A stretch of 64,000 nucleotides of DNA, taken from Verrucomicrobiales bacterium. GTDB lineage: Bacteria; Verrucomicrobiota; Verrucomicrobiia; Methylacidiphilales; JAAUTS01. The stretch covers positions 186,001 through 250,000 of the forward strand of contig JAIRPN010000013.1 of NCBI GenBank assembly GCA_031256975.1. Direction: 5' to 3'. Shown here piece after piece: positions 26,210 through 36,680 of the stretch; within the stretch, counting starts at the first letter, position 1; the number at the start of each line of letters is the position of its first letter. The notes under the pieces are model-generated. The model was not told the origin of the DNA and ran no database searches. It saw only the letters and a program-made list of their open reading frames with translations. A program made the position numbers and the translations under genes.

Positions 26210-26956
26210 TCAATTGAGTTTATTTAAAATTTCCTCGGGAATGTCGTAGTTGGCATGGACGTTTTGCACGTCGTCATGGTCCTCGAGTTTGTCGATCAGC
26301 GTCATGAGCGACTTGGCGGTGTCGAGGTCGGTGACGGGGACGGCGTTGTCGGGGATGAAGGTGAGTTTGCTGGCGCTAATGGCGAGGTTGGCGGTCTTGA
26401 GGGCTTTTTCCACGGCGTCGAATTTTTCCACGGGGGCGATGACTTCGATCTGGTTATTGGCGGCGGATTTGATGTCGTCGGGTTCGGCCTCGAGGGTGAC
26501 TTCAAGCACCCGGTCCTCGCTGGCGCCGCTAACGACGAAGTAGGCTTTCTTTTTGAACATCCAGGCGACGCTGCCGGGGGTGCCGAGGTTGCCGTGGTAC
26601 TTGGCGAAGACGGAGCGGATTTCGGCGGCGGTGCGGTTTTTGTTGTCGCTCATGGTCTCGACGACGAGGGCGACACCGCCTGGGCCGTAACCCTCGTAGG
26701 TCAATTCTTCGTAGTTGGCGCCCTCGAGCCCGCCGGCGCCTTTTTTGACGGCGTGGTCGATGCGGTCGTTGGGCATGGATTCGCTGCGGGCGGCGCTAAT
26801 GGCGGCGCGCAGGCGGGGATTGAAATTGGGGTCGCCCCCGCCGAGCTTGGCGGCGACGGTGATTTCGCGGGAGTACTTGGAAAAGAGTTTGGCCCGCACC
26901 GCGTCGACGGCGTTTTTTCTGCGGGCAACGTTTGCTGCGTGACTGTGTCCGGCCAT
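26210..26956 (-). CDS. yebC: YebC/PmpR family regulatory / translation-associated protein
   Basis: A 248-residue protein from MAGHSHAANVARRKNAVDAVRAKLFSKYSREI (ATG at 26956). Family landmarks follow: GGGDPNFNPRLRAAISAARSESMPNDRIDHAVKKGAG, YEGYGPGGVALVVE, DNKNRTAAEIRSVFAK and GSVAWMF. YebC proteins were long described as transcriptional regulators; recent work links them to relief of ribosome stalling at proline stretches. That would suit a genome with very Pro-rich proteins nearby. The usual MAGHSKW start reads MAGHSHA, a small departure. Three iterated motifs occur in the gene. Confidence 0.93.
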   Translation of the reverse strand: MAGHSHAANVARRKNAVDAVRAKLFSKYSREITVAAKLGGGDPNFNPRLRAAISAARSESMPNDRIDHAVKKGAGGLEGANYEELTYEGYGPGGVALVVETMSDNKNRTAAEIRSVFAKYHGNLGTPGSVAWMFKKKAYFVVSGASEDRVLEVTLEAEPDDIKSAANNQIEVIAPVEKFDAVEKALKTANLAISASKLTFIPDNAVPVTDLDTAKSLMTLIDKLEDHDDVQNVHANYDIPEEILNKLN

Positions 26957-27008
26957 GGGGTGTTTATTGAAACAAGCGGCGGCAGGGGTTGTCAACGGCG
27001 GATGGAAT

Positions 27009-27044
27009 CCGCTTTAATGGCGATGGGGGTAATCCATTAAGCGG
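27009..27044. other. Hairpin in the divergent yebC-greA intergenic region
   Basis: CCGCTTTAATGG (27009-27020) pairs with CCATTAAGCGG (27034-27044), with one bulged T and a 13-base loop. No T-run follows on either strand, so a terminator is unlikely. It may be an operator or leader element of the elongation factor gene. Confidence 0.4.
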
Positions 27045-27110
27045 GTTAATTGAAAAAAAACTGAGGTTTCCGTTGCCAAGCGTGTTTCGTTTCCCTAGGT
27101 TTTACCATCG

Positions 27111-28940
27111 ATGGATAGCGACCTTCAGCAGATAGTGGAGACCAAGCAACTTCCCGCGCACCTGGCTCCTAAACTTGAAAAACTCACCCCGAACACTTGC
27201 TGCGAACACCGTAGCTGGGGTGTGGGCAAAATCCGAGAGTGGGATCTCGTCATGGGGAAAGTGGTCATTGATTTCGCCGGCAAGCCCGGGCACACCATGG
27301 AATTCGAATATGCCGCCACGTCGCTAATCCCCTTGGACGGCGAGCATATCGAAACCAAGAAACTGGGCGATTTGAATGCGGTCAAGGAATTGGCGGCGAA
27401 GGACCCCGGCGCTTTGATGCAAATCACCGTTCGCAGCCTTGGCAAACAGGCCAATGCGGTGAAGATCCAGTCGGTGTTGTCGCCTTCCGTCATTAGCGAT
27501 GCCGATTGGAAGAAGTGGTGGGACAGCGCCAAGCGCGCGATGAAGAAGGACGAACGTTTCGTCATCCCGAGCAAGCGCACCGAGCCGATTTTGTTCCACG
27601 ACGTCGCGCCCGATTACAAGGAAGAAGCTTTTAGCGCGGTGATCAAGGCGGTCGGCCCGAAAGCCGAGCTGGTTGCGGTTGAACAATTGATCAAGCATGC
27701 CAAGGTGCTGGACGAAGCAGCGTTGCAGAATGTTATCAACGACATCGACCAGACCATTGCCAAGACCCCGAGTTCGCAACTGGTCTCGGCGGTTGAATTG
27801 GCGTTGGGTCGTGACGAACTGGTGCAGGAATCCGGCAAGGTCGACAAGTTCGGTTCCGCCAGCATCAACAAATACATTCCGAAGGATGCCAAGGCGTTCG
27901 TCGGCCTGGCCGAGCAATTGGCTGCCGGCAAGCAGGGCAAATTCGTCGAGCGCACCGCGGAAATTCTCAAGGAACGCTGGCACGGTTTTGCGGCGGACAT
28001 CCTGCCCTACGCCAACGGCCGTATCGCCGAAGTGGTGATTGATTCGTACAAGAAGGACAATCGCGTCGAGGAAATCCTCGAGGTGCTGGGCCGTCTGATC
28101 CGCGAACGCAAGCTGCACTATGATTTCCTGATCTGGTTGTCGAAGAATCGCAAGGCCGCGGAATTCAAGCCGCTGGTGAATGTGCAGTTGTTCTACGCGA
28201 TTCTGTCGGTGCTGGAACTCGACACGCTGGAAGGCAGTCGCAAATCCGGACGCTTGCAGGATTTGTTGATCTCCAACAAGGAACTGGTGAAGGATTTGCT
28301 CCAAGGCGCGCGCGAGGATGAAGTTCGCGACGTGACCCGTGCGATCATGCTCAGCCCGGTGTTCGAGGAACTCGACAAGCGTTCGCTGTTGGCGACCTTG
28401 GTGAAGCTCTATCCGTTCGTACAGGCGATGATCATCGGTCAGGACAATAAGTCGGAAGGCTCCGCGTTGGTGGTGTCACTTGACAGTCTGACCAAACGCA
28501 AGTCCGAATTGGAAGAAATCGTCAGCAAGAAAATTCCTGACAATACCCGCGACATCGCGGTGGCCCGTTCCTACGGCGACTTGCGCGAAAATAGCGAATT
28601 CAAGGCGGCGAAGGAAATGCAGGCGGTATTGTTGCGCCGTCGCGCCGAACTGGAAGCCATGTTGCTACGTGCGCAGCCGACCGATTTCAAGGCCGCAGAC
28701 ACCTCCTCGGTCAACATTGGTACCGTGGTGGAATTGTCGGATGTCGCCAATGGCGAAAAACTAACCTACACCGTGCTGGGTGCCTGGGACAGCGCGCCGG
28801 ACCAGGGGATTATCTCCTATCTCACGCCGGTGGCGCAGGCCTTGCACAAGAAGACCGTGGGTGAAACCGCGGACCTGACCCTGGAAAGCGGCGGTCATCG
28901 CAAGGTCAGGATCGAGTCGATCAAGGCCTACAACCCGTAA
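27111..28940 (+). CDS. greA: Long GreA/GreB-type transcription elongation factor
   Basis: A 609-residue protein with a standard GreA region only in its last 170 residues or so: LTKRKSELEEIVSKKIPDNTRDIAVARSYGDLRENSEFKAAKEMQ holds the acidic tip (D and E near RSYGDLRENSEF), followed by the FKBP-like C domain (GTVVELSDVANGEKLTYTVLG, ISYLTPVAQALHKKTVGE). Gre factors stimulate transcript cleavage by backtracked RNA polymerase. The 430-residue N-terminal extension (EHRSWGVGKIREWDLVMGKVVIDF near the start, then helical) resembles the chlamydial GreA extension and supports a PVC origin. Motif copies occur only in the first 530 bases. Confidence 0.88.
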   Translation: MDSDLQQIVETKQLPAHLAPKLEKLTPNTCCEHRSWGVGKIREWDLVMGKVVIDFAGKPGHTMEFEYAATSLIPLDGEHIETKKLGDLNAVKELAAKDPGALMQITVRSLGKQANAVKIQSVLSPSVISDADWKKWWDSAKRAMKKDERFVIPSKRTEPILFHDVAPDYKEEAFSAVIKAVGPKAELVAVEQLIKHAKVLDEAALQNVINDIDQTIAKTPSSQLVSAVELALGRDELVQESGKVDKFGSASINKYIPKDAKAFVGLAEQLAAGKQGKFVERTAEILKERWHGFAADILPYANGRIAEVVIDSYKKDNRVEEILEVLGRLIRERKLHYDFLIWLSKNRKAAEFKPLVNVQLFYAILSVLELDTLEGSRKSGRLQDLLISNKELVKDLLQGAREDEVRDVTRAIMLSPVFEELDKRSLLATLVKLYPFVQAMIIGQDNKSEGSALVVSLDSLTKRKSELEEIVSKKIPDNTRDIAVARSYGDLRENSEFKAAKEMQAVLLRRRAELEAMLLRAQPTDFKAADTSSVNIGTVVELSDVANGEKLTYTVLGAWDSAPDQGIISYLTPVAQALHKKTVGETADLTLESGGHRKVRIESIKAYNP

Positions 28941-30648
<1,708 letters not shown>

Positions 30649-30663
30649 GAGTAAGTTGAATGT

Positions 30664-31065
30664 TTACTTGGTTTCTATTACAAATATTGCTTGTTTCGTA
30701 TTAGATTCTCCGAAATCCCATACACCACGGTAGGTTCCAAATTCATCGCGATTTAAACCAATACCTGAGCTAATTTGATCCCCATCTTTGCAGAATAGGG
30801 TAAATTCAACCAACATTCTGGTGCTATTTTCTGAATAGCTAATTTTACCGATTTTTACTTTCTCCACATCACGTTTTTTACTCATGATGATATTATCCCC
30901 TGCAAGGGTGCTAAAGGCATAATTAAAAGATTCTATTACAGTTTTTTCTACTTGTTTATTAGATGGATGTGAAAAATGAGAACTGCCAGATATGCGATTA
31001 AGATATCCGTTAAGAAGAATCGCTCCACTAATCATAAAGGCGGCAATAAGGACAGTAAGCTTCAT
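30664..31065 (-). CDS. Small membrane-anchored protein, unknown, low GC
   Basis: From the ATG at 31065 this is a 133-residue protein with one N-terminal hydrophobic segment (MKLTVLIAAFMISGAILLNGYL), then a predicted periplasmic domain (VEKTVIESFNYAFSTLAGDN, MLVEFTLFCKDGDQISSGIGLNRDEFGTYRGVWDFGES). No family is recognised. Its base composition is much more AT-rich than the flanking eno and mdh genes, and it contains no iterated motif, so it may be recently acquired. A longer frame to 31230 exists but would overlap the mdh start. Confidence 0.55.
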   Translation of the reverse strand: MKLTVLIAAFMISGAILLNGYLNRISGSSHFSHPSNKQVEKTVIESFNYAFSTLAGDNIIMSKKRDVEKVKIGKISYSENSTRMLVEFTLFCKDGDQISSGIGLNRDEFGTYRGVWDFGESNTKQAIFVIETK

Positions 31066-31185
31066 ATATGATAAACGAAACTTTAAAGTTTGAAGGTTGA
31101 TTAGCAAGTATTTTGCGGACATGGTCATTAGCGTCTGCACATTCTCGATTGTCAGAACATTAATTTTGCCTATATTGGAAAAACC

Positions 31186-32166
31186 ATGAAAACTCCTATC
31201 CGTGTTGCTGTCACCGGTGCTGCCGGTCAAATTAGTTACTCACTGTTATTCCGCATCGCTTCCGGTGCGATGTTTGGTCCCGAGCAACCGGTCATTTTGC
31301 AGCTGATCGAAGTTCCCGTGGAAAAAGCCATGAAGGCGCTCGACGGCGTGGCGATGGAGCTGGATGATTGCGCGTTTCCCCTGCTCAAGGGCATGGTGCT
31401 GACCAGCGACGCGAAGGTCGGATTCAAGGATGCCAACTGGTGTTTGCTGGTGGGCGCCAAGCCCCGCGGCCCCGGCATGGAGCGTGCCGATTTGCTCAAG
31501 GACAACGGCAAGATTTTCATCGAACAAGGCAAGATCATCGATGCGGTTGCCGCGGATGACGCGCGCATCGCGGTGGTGGGCAACCCCGCCAACACCAATT
31601 GCATGATCGCCGCCAGCCAGGCCAAGCGCCTGCCCGCCGACCGCTTCACCGCGATGGTGCGCCTCGACCAGAATCGCGCGCAAACCCAGCTGGCCAAGAA
31701 GGCCGGCGTGGATTTGACCGCAGTGAAAAATATCTTCATTTACGGCAATCACAGCCCGACCATGTATCCGGCCTACCCGCATGCCACCATCAATGGCAAG
31801 CCGGTGACCGAAGTCATCACTGACAAGGAATGGCTGAAAGGCCCGTTCTGCGAAACGGTCGGCAAACGCGGTGCGGCGATCATTGCGGCGCGCGGTGCCT
31901 CTTCGGCGGCCTCGGCGGCGAATGCGCTGGTTGACCATGTGCGTGATTTGATGACCCCCGGCGCTATTCATTCCGTCGCGGTAAAATCGAACGGCGCTTA
32001 TGGTTTCGATCCGAACGTCTGGGCGGGCATGCCGGTTCGTACCACCGGCCCCGGCGCCTACGAAGTCATCACCGATTACAAGATGTGCGAATTCTGCCAG
32101 TCGAAGATCGCGGCGACCAACAAGGAACTTGTTGAAGAGCGCGCGGCGGTTGCCGATATGTTGTAA
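31186..32166 (+). CDS. mdh: Malate dehydrogenase
   Basis: A 326-residue NAD-dependent malate dehydrogenase of the Chlamydia/cytosolic type (longer than E. coli Mdh). Motifs: [21 protein letters not shown] for NAD binding, [12 protein letters not shown] with substrate Arg, [28 protein letters not shown] with the catalytic Asp/Arg region, and [11 protein letters not shown] with catalytic His. It interconverts malate and oxaloacetate in the TCA cycle. It has its own upstream region of about 120 bases and a strong terminator. No iterated motif lies in the gene; one is just upstream (31128). Confidence 0.96.
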   Translation: MKTPIRVAVTGAAGQISYSLLFRIASGAMFGPEQPVILQLIEVPVEKAMKALDGVAMELDDCAFPLLKGMVLTSDAKVGFKDANWCLLVGAKPRGPGMERADLLKDNGKIFIEQGKIIDAVAADDARIAVVGNPANTNCMIAASQAKRLPADRFTAMVRLDQNRAQTQLAKKAGVDLTAVKNIFIYGNHSPTMYPAYPHATINGKPVTEVITDKEWLKGPFCETVGKRGAAIIAARGASSAASAANALVDHVRDLMTPGAIHSVAVKSNGAYGFDPNVWAGMPVRTTGPGAYEVITDYKMCEFCQSKIAATNKELVEERAAVADML

Positions 32167-32187
32167 TCCGGCATGAAATTTATCAAA

Positions 32188-32218
32188 AGGCTGCCTGAGA
32201 GATCGGGCAGCCTTTTTT
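32188..32218 (+). terminator. Rho-independent terminator after mdh
   Basis: Stem AGGCTGCC with GGCAGCCT, a 10-base loop, then six T. It starts 22 bases after the mdh stop and separates mdh from the downstream transporter gene. Confidence 0.92.
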
Positions 32219-32231
32219 GTTTACCCCTGAC

Positions 32232-33122
32232 ATGAAACCCGGATTGTTACGAACCTTTGCCATTGTCGGCGCTTTTACCCTGGGCGCGATTGTGCCGCAG
32301 GCCTCGTCGTTAGCGTGGGTGATCCGCTGGTTGATCATGGCGATGCTGTTCATCACTTTCCTGCAAATTCGTTTTTCCCGCCAGTCGCTAACCGCGAGCC
32401 ATGTTTATCTGTTGCTTGCCAATTTTATCATGGGTTTTGCCGGCCTGGGTATCGGCTGGCTGCTGGGCAATCGTGACATCATGCTGGCGGCGTTCTTTGC
32501 CGGCATTACCCCGACGGCGACCGCAGCGCCGGTGATTGTCGGGTTCCTGCGCGGAAAGGTGGAATATGTGGTGATTGCGTTTCTGCTGACCAACGTGGTG
32601 ATTGCGGCATTTCTGCCGGTACTGTTGCCATGGGTGTTGGACGTGTCCACGGATGGCATTTACCTGCACGTGGCGCAAAGCGTCGGACTGGTGGTGTTTG
32701 CGCCGATGCTGGGGGCTTGGGTGCTGCGGAAACTTCATCATCAATCGACGCATTGGCCGAGCAAGCTGCGCAACGTGTCGTTTGGCATGTGGGTGCTGGC
32801 GTTGTTCCTGATCACGGCGAATGCGTCGGATTTTTTCCGCCAGGAAGCTTCCGCTGAACCTTTGATTCTGGCGAAGATCGGCCTGGTGAGCATGCTGGTG
32901 TGCGCGTTGAATTTTTTGCTGGGGGCCTGGATTGGCGGCAAGGAATTCCGCCGCGAGGCCAGCCAGTCGCTCGGCCAGAAAAACACCACCTTCACGATTT
33001 ATCTGGCGATGGTCTACGCCAATCCCCTGGTCGCGCTGGGACCGACCTTCTATGTGCTGTGGCACAATTTATGGAATTCGTTCCAACTCTACCAGGCGGA
33101 ACAAAAACGCCCGGAACGCTAA
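32232..33122 (+). CDS. Bile acid:sodium symporter (BASS) family transporter
   Basis: A 296-residue inner-membrane protein from MKPGLLRTF (ATG at 32232; a TTG within the terminator is rejected). It has about 9-10 hydrophobic helices, with LLLANFIMGFAGLGIGWLL, a helix-break AGITPTATAAPVIVGFLRG and FTIYLAMVYANPLVALG, fitting the sodium-linked BASS fold (PF01758 or close relatives). Substrates in bacteria include organic anions; the one here is unknown. The stop codon lies inside CGCTAATGGCG. It converges with murJ. Confidence 0.75.
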   Translation: MKPGLLRTFAIVGAFTLGAIVPQASSLAWVIRWLIMAMLFITFLQIRFSRQSLTASHVYLLLANFIMGFAGLGIGWLLGNRDIMLAAFFAGITPTATAAPVIVGFLRGKVEYVVIAFLLTNVVIAAFLPVLLPWVLDVSTDGIYLHVAQSVGLVVFAPMLGAWVLRKLHHQSTHWPSKLRNVSFGMWVLALFLITANASDFFRQEASAEPLILAKIGLVSMLVCALNFLLGAWIGGKEFRREASQSLGQKNTTFTIYLAMVYANPLVALGPTFYVLWHNLWNSFQLYQAEQKRPER

Positions 33123-33135
33123 TGGCGAAGTTGGA

Positions 33136-34773
33136 TCACCTTTTGAAGAATTTGGTCGTTAGCGTCCGGTAAATGCGTTGCGCTTCATCCAGCTTGAGCA
33201 ACCAGGCAGAACCGAAATAAGTGGCGGCGCCGATGCCGCTGATGACAAAAGCCTGGATGATGTAGGCGATGCCCTGGCCCTTGAAAATCCCGACATGAAC
33301 GTCGTGCAGCCAGACCGACAGGGTGTCGGCGAACAACCAGTTCAACATGTACACCATGCCGGCCATGACGAAAGTCGCGGCAAGAATCTTGGCGAGGGAA
33401 ATGAAGAAGGTTTTGTCAAACGGGTTGCCGATCAAGCGGTATAACCAAAACCATAACTGGAATGAGTTTAACAAGGCGACAATGGAAATGGAAAGCGGCA
33501 GGCTGTAGAGACCCAGATTGAATACACGGATAAAGCAGTAGTTGAGTAAAATATTTAATAGGATTCCGCTAATACTGATACGGACGGGAGTCCATACCTT
33601 ATTCAGGGCGTAAAAGGTGGGTGCCAGGACTTTGATGGCAGAGTAGCCGATGAGCCCGATCGAATAGTAACGCAGCAGCGTGGCGGTCTGGGCCGTATCG
33701 GCGGAATGGTAGGCGCCATGTTGAAACAATGCGCCGATGATGGGGGTGGCCATTAGCGCCAAGCCAACACTGGACGGAATGGCGAGTAACAACATGTAGC
33801 GTAACCCCTCCTGGATGCTGTGTTTGAATTCGTCGAGATTGTTCAATGCAGCGGAACGGGAAACGGAGGGCAACATCACGGTGGAAATCGCCACGCCGAA
33901 CATGCCGATGGGCATTTGCATCAGGCGGAAGGCATTGTCCAGCCAGGTGACTGCGCCATTACCAAATCCCGTGGCAAAATAGGTGGAAACCAAAACATTA
34001 ACCTGTACGGCGGCCGCGCCGACGATGGCGGGTATCATCAGGAACAGGATTTTTTTCAGCCCGGAATCCTGCAGGTCGAAAATCCAGGTGAAACGAAAAC
34101 CGAATTTGCGGGCGCGCGGGATTTGCGCCGCCCACTGTGCGAGTCCGCCGAGCAGCACGCCGATGGCGAAGCCGGTGACGCATTTTTCCTTGTCCTGAAA
34201 GGTCGGGTCGAAACACCAGGCGATGGCGCCGCCGGCGACAATGGAGATGATGTTGAAGGCCATCGAGGCCGAGGCGGGCAGGCCGAAACTGCCGAGACTG
34301 TTGAGCAATCCCATATACAAGGCGGCCAGTGCGGCAAACAGGATGAAAGGAAACATGATCTGGGTCAGTTTCACCGTTAGCGCCAGTTTGCCCGCGGTCT
34401 CGGCGAAGCCGGGGGCGATGAGATGGACCAGCGGGCCGCTAAACAGGATACCCAGCAGACAGATCAGGCTGAGCGAGACAACCAGGATATTGAACACCAG
34501 ATTGGCCAGTCGCAGGGCGGATTCCTTGCCCTCGGTGGCCATTTTTTGCGAGAAGGTGGTGACAAAGGCGGCGGAGAGGGCGCCCTCGGCAAACAGGTCG
34601 CGCAACAAGTTGGGGATTCGGAAGGCGACCTTTAGCGCGTCGAGCTCGCGGCTGGCGCCGAAGACGAAGCTGAGTACCATTTCGCGGACCAGTCCGAGGA
34701 TACGGGAACCGAACACCGCCGCCATGATCTTGGTGGCGGATTTGGCGGTGCTGGGCTTTTGGGGGTCCGGCAT
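33136..34773 (-). CDS. murJ: Lipid II flippase MurJ (MviN)
   Basis: A 545-residue protein from MPDPQKPSTAKSATKIMAAVF (ATG at 34773; the longer frame reads through a short repeat). It has about 14 membrane helices. MurJ landmarks: FGSRILGLVREMVLSFVFGASRELDALKVAFRIPNLLRDLFAEGALSAAFVTTF at the start, containing the essential charged residues, and PIGMFGVAISTVMLPSVSR mid-protein. It flips lipid II to the periplasm for peptidoglycan synthesis. It ends a run of envelope genes on the minus strand (heptosyltransferase, glycosyltransferase, MurJ). Five iterated motifs occur in the gene. Confidence 0.94.
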   Translation of the reverse strand: MPDPQKPSTAKSATKIMAAVFGSRILGLVREMVLSFVFGASRELDALKVAFRIPNLLRDLFAEGALSAAFVTTFSQKMATEGKESALRLANLVFNILVVSLSLICLLGILFSGPLVHLIAPGFAETAGKLALTVKLTQIMFPFILFAALAALYMGLLNSLGSFGLPASASMAFNIISIVAGGAIAWCFDPTFQDKEKCVTGFAIGVLLGGLAQWAAQIPRARKFGFRFTWIFDLQDSGLKKILFLMIPAIVGAAAVQVNVLVSTYFATGFGNGAVTWLDNAFRLMQMPIGMFGVAISTVMLPSVSRSAALNNLDEFKHSIQEGLRYMLLLAIPSSVGLALMATPIIGALFQHGAYHSADTAQTATLLRYYSIGLIGYSAIKVLAPTFYALNKVWTPVRISISGILLNILLNYCFIRVFNLGLYSLPLSISIVALLNSFQLWFWLYRLIGNPFDKTFFISLAKILAATFVMAGMVYMLNWLFADTLSVWLHDVHVGIFKGQGIAYIIQAFVISGIGAATYFGSAWLLKLDEAQRIYRTLTTKFFKR

Positions 34774-34796
34774 TTGGGATATTCTAGTAACTCGGA

Positions 34797-34822
34797 ACCA
34801 CGAAGTCACGAAGACACTAAGG
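34797..34822. repeat. Short degenerate CACGAAGA-type tandem repeat
   Basis: Reads CCACGAAGTCACGAAGACAC, a 9-base unit repeated about three times. It fills the gap between the GT2 gene and murJ. This unit is common as a longer array in other genomes. Confidence 0.6.
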
Positions 34823-34823
34823 C

Positions 34824-35435
34824 CTATTTTTTGGCATCCAGCCGGGAGATTTGCCAGCCGAAGCCGCCTTGGCTGATGCCGCCTTTGAATAGGTGATTTT
34901 GCAAGGCGCCGATCAGGCTGTAGGGCGGAGGATTTTGCAGAAGTTTGCTGTTAGCGTGCTGGATCAGTTCGCCGTCGAGCGGTTGGGTGCTGCCGCTAAC
35001 GGTGAGTTGGTGGTTAGCGTCGAATTGAGCCTTGGCTTTTTCCACCAGGCGGAGTTGAAGATTGGGGTAGTTTTTGCCGAAACGGACCAGTTGGCCGCCG
35101 AAGTTGCGGACTTGGTTCAATTGGTAGCCGCTAACGGCCGGGGTGCCGTTTTTCACGGCGCTGAGGCTTTGTTGCAATTCGGCAGAAAGCTCGTCGTTGG
35201 CGTCGAGGAACAACACCCAGTCGCGGGTGGCTTTTTGCAGGGCCAGGGCATTGCCGTTGGCGTTGTCCGGATTGCGGATGAAACGGGCGTTGAAATCGGT
35301 GGCGATGAACGGGGTGCGGTCGCTGCTGCCGTTGTCGATGATGACGATTTCGTCGGCGATGCCGCGGACGCTTTGCAGGCAGCGCGCGAGGGACGGTTCC
35401 GCATTCAGGGTGGTCAGGCAGACGCTAATGTTCAT
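34824..35435 (-). CDS. Glycosyltransferase family 2 (WaaE/KdtX-like)
   Basis: A 203-residue GT-A enzyme. N-terminal nucleotide-sugar site MNISVCLTTLNAEPSLARCLQSV, then EIVIIDNGSSDRT, and the metal site variant DWVLFLDANDELSAEL (DxD-like DANDE). The short length and LDANDE motif resemble the WaaE beta-1,4-glucosyltransferases of LPS core. It lies between a heptosyltransferase and MurJ on the same strand, so LPS or cell-wall glycan assembly is likely. The C-terminal part is shorter than in WaaE (about 250), so specificity is open. Five iterated motifs occur in 600 bases, the densest gene in the window. Confidence 0.8.
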   Translation of the reverse strand: MNISVCLTTLNAEPSLARCLQSVRGIADEIVIIDNGSSDRTPFIATDFNARFIRNPDNANGNALALQKATRDWVLFLDANDELSAELQQSLSAVKNGTPAVSGYQLNQVRNFGGQLVRFGKNYPNLQLRLVEKAKAQFDANHQLTVSGSTQPLDGELIQHANSKLLQNPPPYSLIGALQNHLFKGGISQGGFGWQISRLDAKK

Positions 35436-35477
35436 AAGGGAGTGAATCTAGAGAGCAGTTTTCCAAAAGGCAAGTGT

Positions 35478-35540
35478 CTCACGCAGGGATGCGGGGTACG
35501 CGGAATGCGTTGTTATTTTAAAATAACAACCCTGCGTGAG
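35478..35540. repeat. Long inverted repeat with inner palindrome
   Basis: CTCACGCAGGG (35478-35488) pairs with CCCTGCGTGAG (35530-35540). Inside lies the perfect palindrome TTGTTATTTTAAAATAACAA (35510-35529). The element starts one base after the heptosyltransferase stop and may serve as its terminator or be a mobile repeat remnant. Confidence 0.75.
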
Positions 35541-35541
35541 A

Positions 35542-36549
35542 TCAAAGCTTTTTCAAACAGGCTTCGGTGACTTGCTGGACGCTAATGGCGAGCATGCAGC
35601 GGTTGTCGAGCGGGCATTCGCGCAGGAAGCATGGGCTGCAGGGAACGTGTTCGCGAATCACGGTGACTGAATCGCCGAGCGGCCCGGTGAGGCGCGGTTC
35701 GGTGGAGCCGAAGACGGCGACGGCGGGAGTGCCGAACATGGCGGCAACATGCATGGCCCCGCTGTCGTTACACAGCGCCAACCGTGAGTTGGCGATTAGC
35801 GTGAGAAATTCGGCCAGGGTGGTTTTGCCGGTGAGATCACGGATCGGTTTGCTGCACTGGATTTTCAGGCGCGAGGCGATTTCCTGGTCGCCCTTGGTGC
35901 CGAGGACGAGCACTTCAAGGTCGTGCTTGGCGCGGATGCGGTTGACGGTTTGCGCATAACGCTCGGTGAGCCAGCGCTTGGCGGGACCGTATTCGGCGCC
36001 GGGGCAAAGTGCCAGATAAGGTTTGGTGGTTAGCGTCGAAGGAGCCGGTTTTGGCACCGGGCTGAAGCGCGGGGTGTTGGTGATTTGTTCCAGTTGCAGA
36101 GACTGGTGGGAAGGATCGGTGGAGGTTTGTTCGAGTTGTTGCAACAGGTGAAGATAATGGTTAGCGTGATGAACGTAGCCTTTCACTTGCGACGGATGAG
36201 GCCAACTGCGGGTGAGCAGCCAGCGGCGGTTGTGGCCGTGGAACCCGTAGCGTTTCGGGATGCCGGCGAGGAAGGGTTCCAATCCGGTCTTGAGTGAATT
36301 GGGGAAGATAATCGCGGCATCGAATTTTTTCGGGCGCAGGGACTTGGCGGTGGCGCGGATCCTGGCCTGCACCGGAATGACTTCGCGGATTTGCGGAATC
36401 AGCCGCCAGAAATCGGTGAGCTTTTCCGGGCAGAGAATGGCGGGTTTGCAGCCGCTAATGGCGAGTTGCTGGACGGCGGGCAGGGTCATGACGGCGTCGC
36501 CGAGCCAGTTGGGGCTGCGCAGGAGAAGGTTGGTGTGGGCGCTAATCAT
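35542..36549 (-). CDS. ADP-heptose:LPS heptosyltransferase-like (GT9)
   Basis: A 335-residue GT-B enzyme. Landmarks: NLLLRSPNWLGDAVMTLPAVQQL at the N-terminus, CPGAEYGPAKRWLTERYAQ for the lipid-A core heptosyltransferase II type, LTGKTTLAEFLTLIANSRLALCNDSGAMHVAAMFGTPAVAVFGST for donor binding, and a Cys cluster PCSPCFLRECPLDNRCM found in WaaF. It should add heptose to the LPS inner core in the cytoplasm. Its start codons ATGATTAGCGCC contain an iterated motif. Part of the minus-strand envelope cluster with GT2 and MurJ. Confidence 0.88.
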   Translation of the reverse strand: MISAHTNLLLRSPNWLGDAVMTLPAVQQLAISGCKPAILCPEKLTDFWRLIPQIREVIPVQARIRATAKSLRPKKFDAAIIFPNSLKTGLEPFLAGIPKRYGFHGHNRRWLLTRSWPHPSQVKGYVHHANHYLHLLQQLEQTSTDPSHQSLQLEQITNTPRFSPVPKPAPSTLTTKPYLALCPGAEYGPAKRWLTERYAQTVNRIRAKHDLEVLVLGTKGDQEIASRLKIQCSKPIRDLTGKTTLAEFLTLIANSRLALCNDSGAMHVAAMFGTPAVAVFGSTEPRLTGPLGDSVTVIREHVPCSPCFLRECPLDNRCMLAISVQQVTEACLKKL

Positions 36550-36680
36550 GACGGCAACGCTTTGTTTTTAGCGGCAAAAGAAAGGGAAGGAAATAAAAAG
36601 AAGTCGGCGGGGTTTCACGTCGCATAATGGCAAATGCATTTTTATTGCTTCGAAGCAGATTTTTGGTTAGATGGGAGGAT

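Noticed and set aside
27324-28304. 326-residue minus-strand frame
   Set aside because: Antisense to the long GreA gene; no motif supports it.
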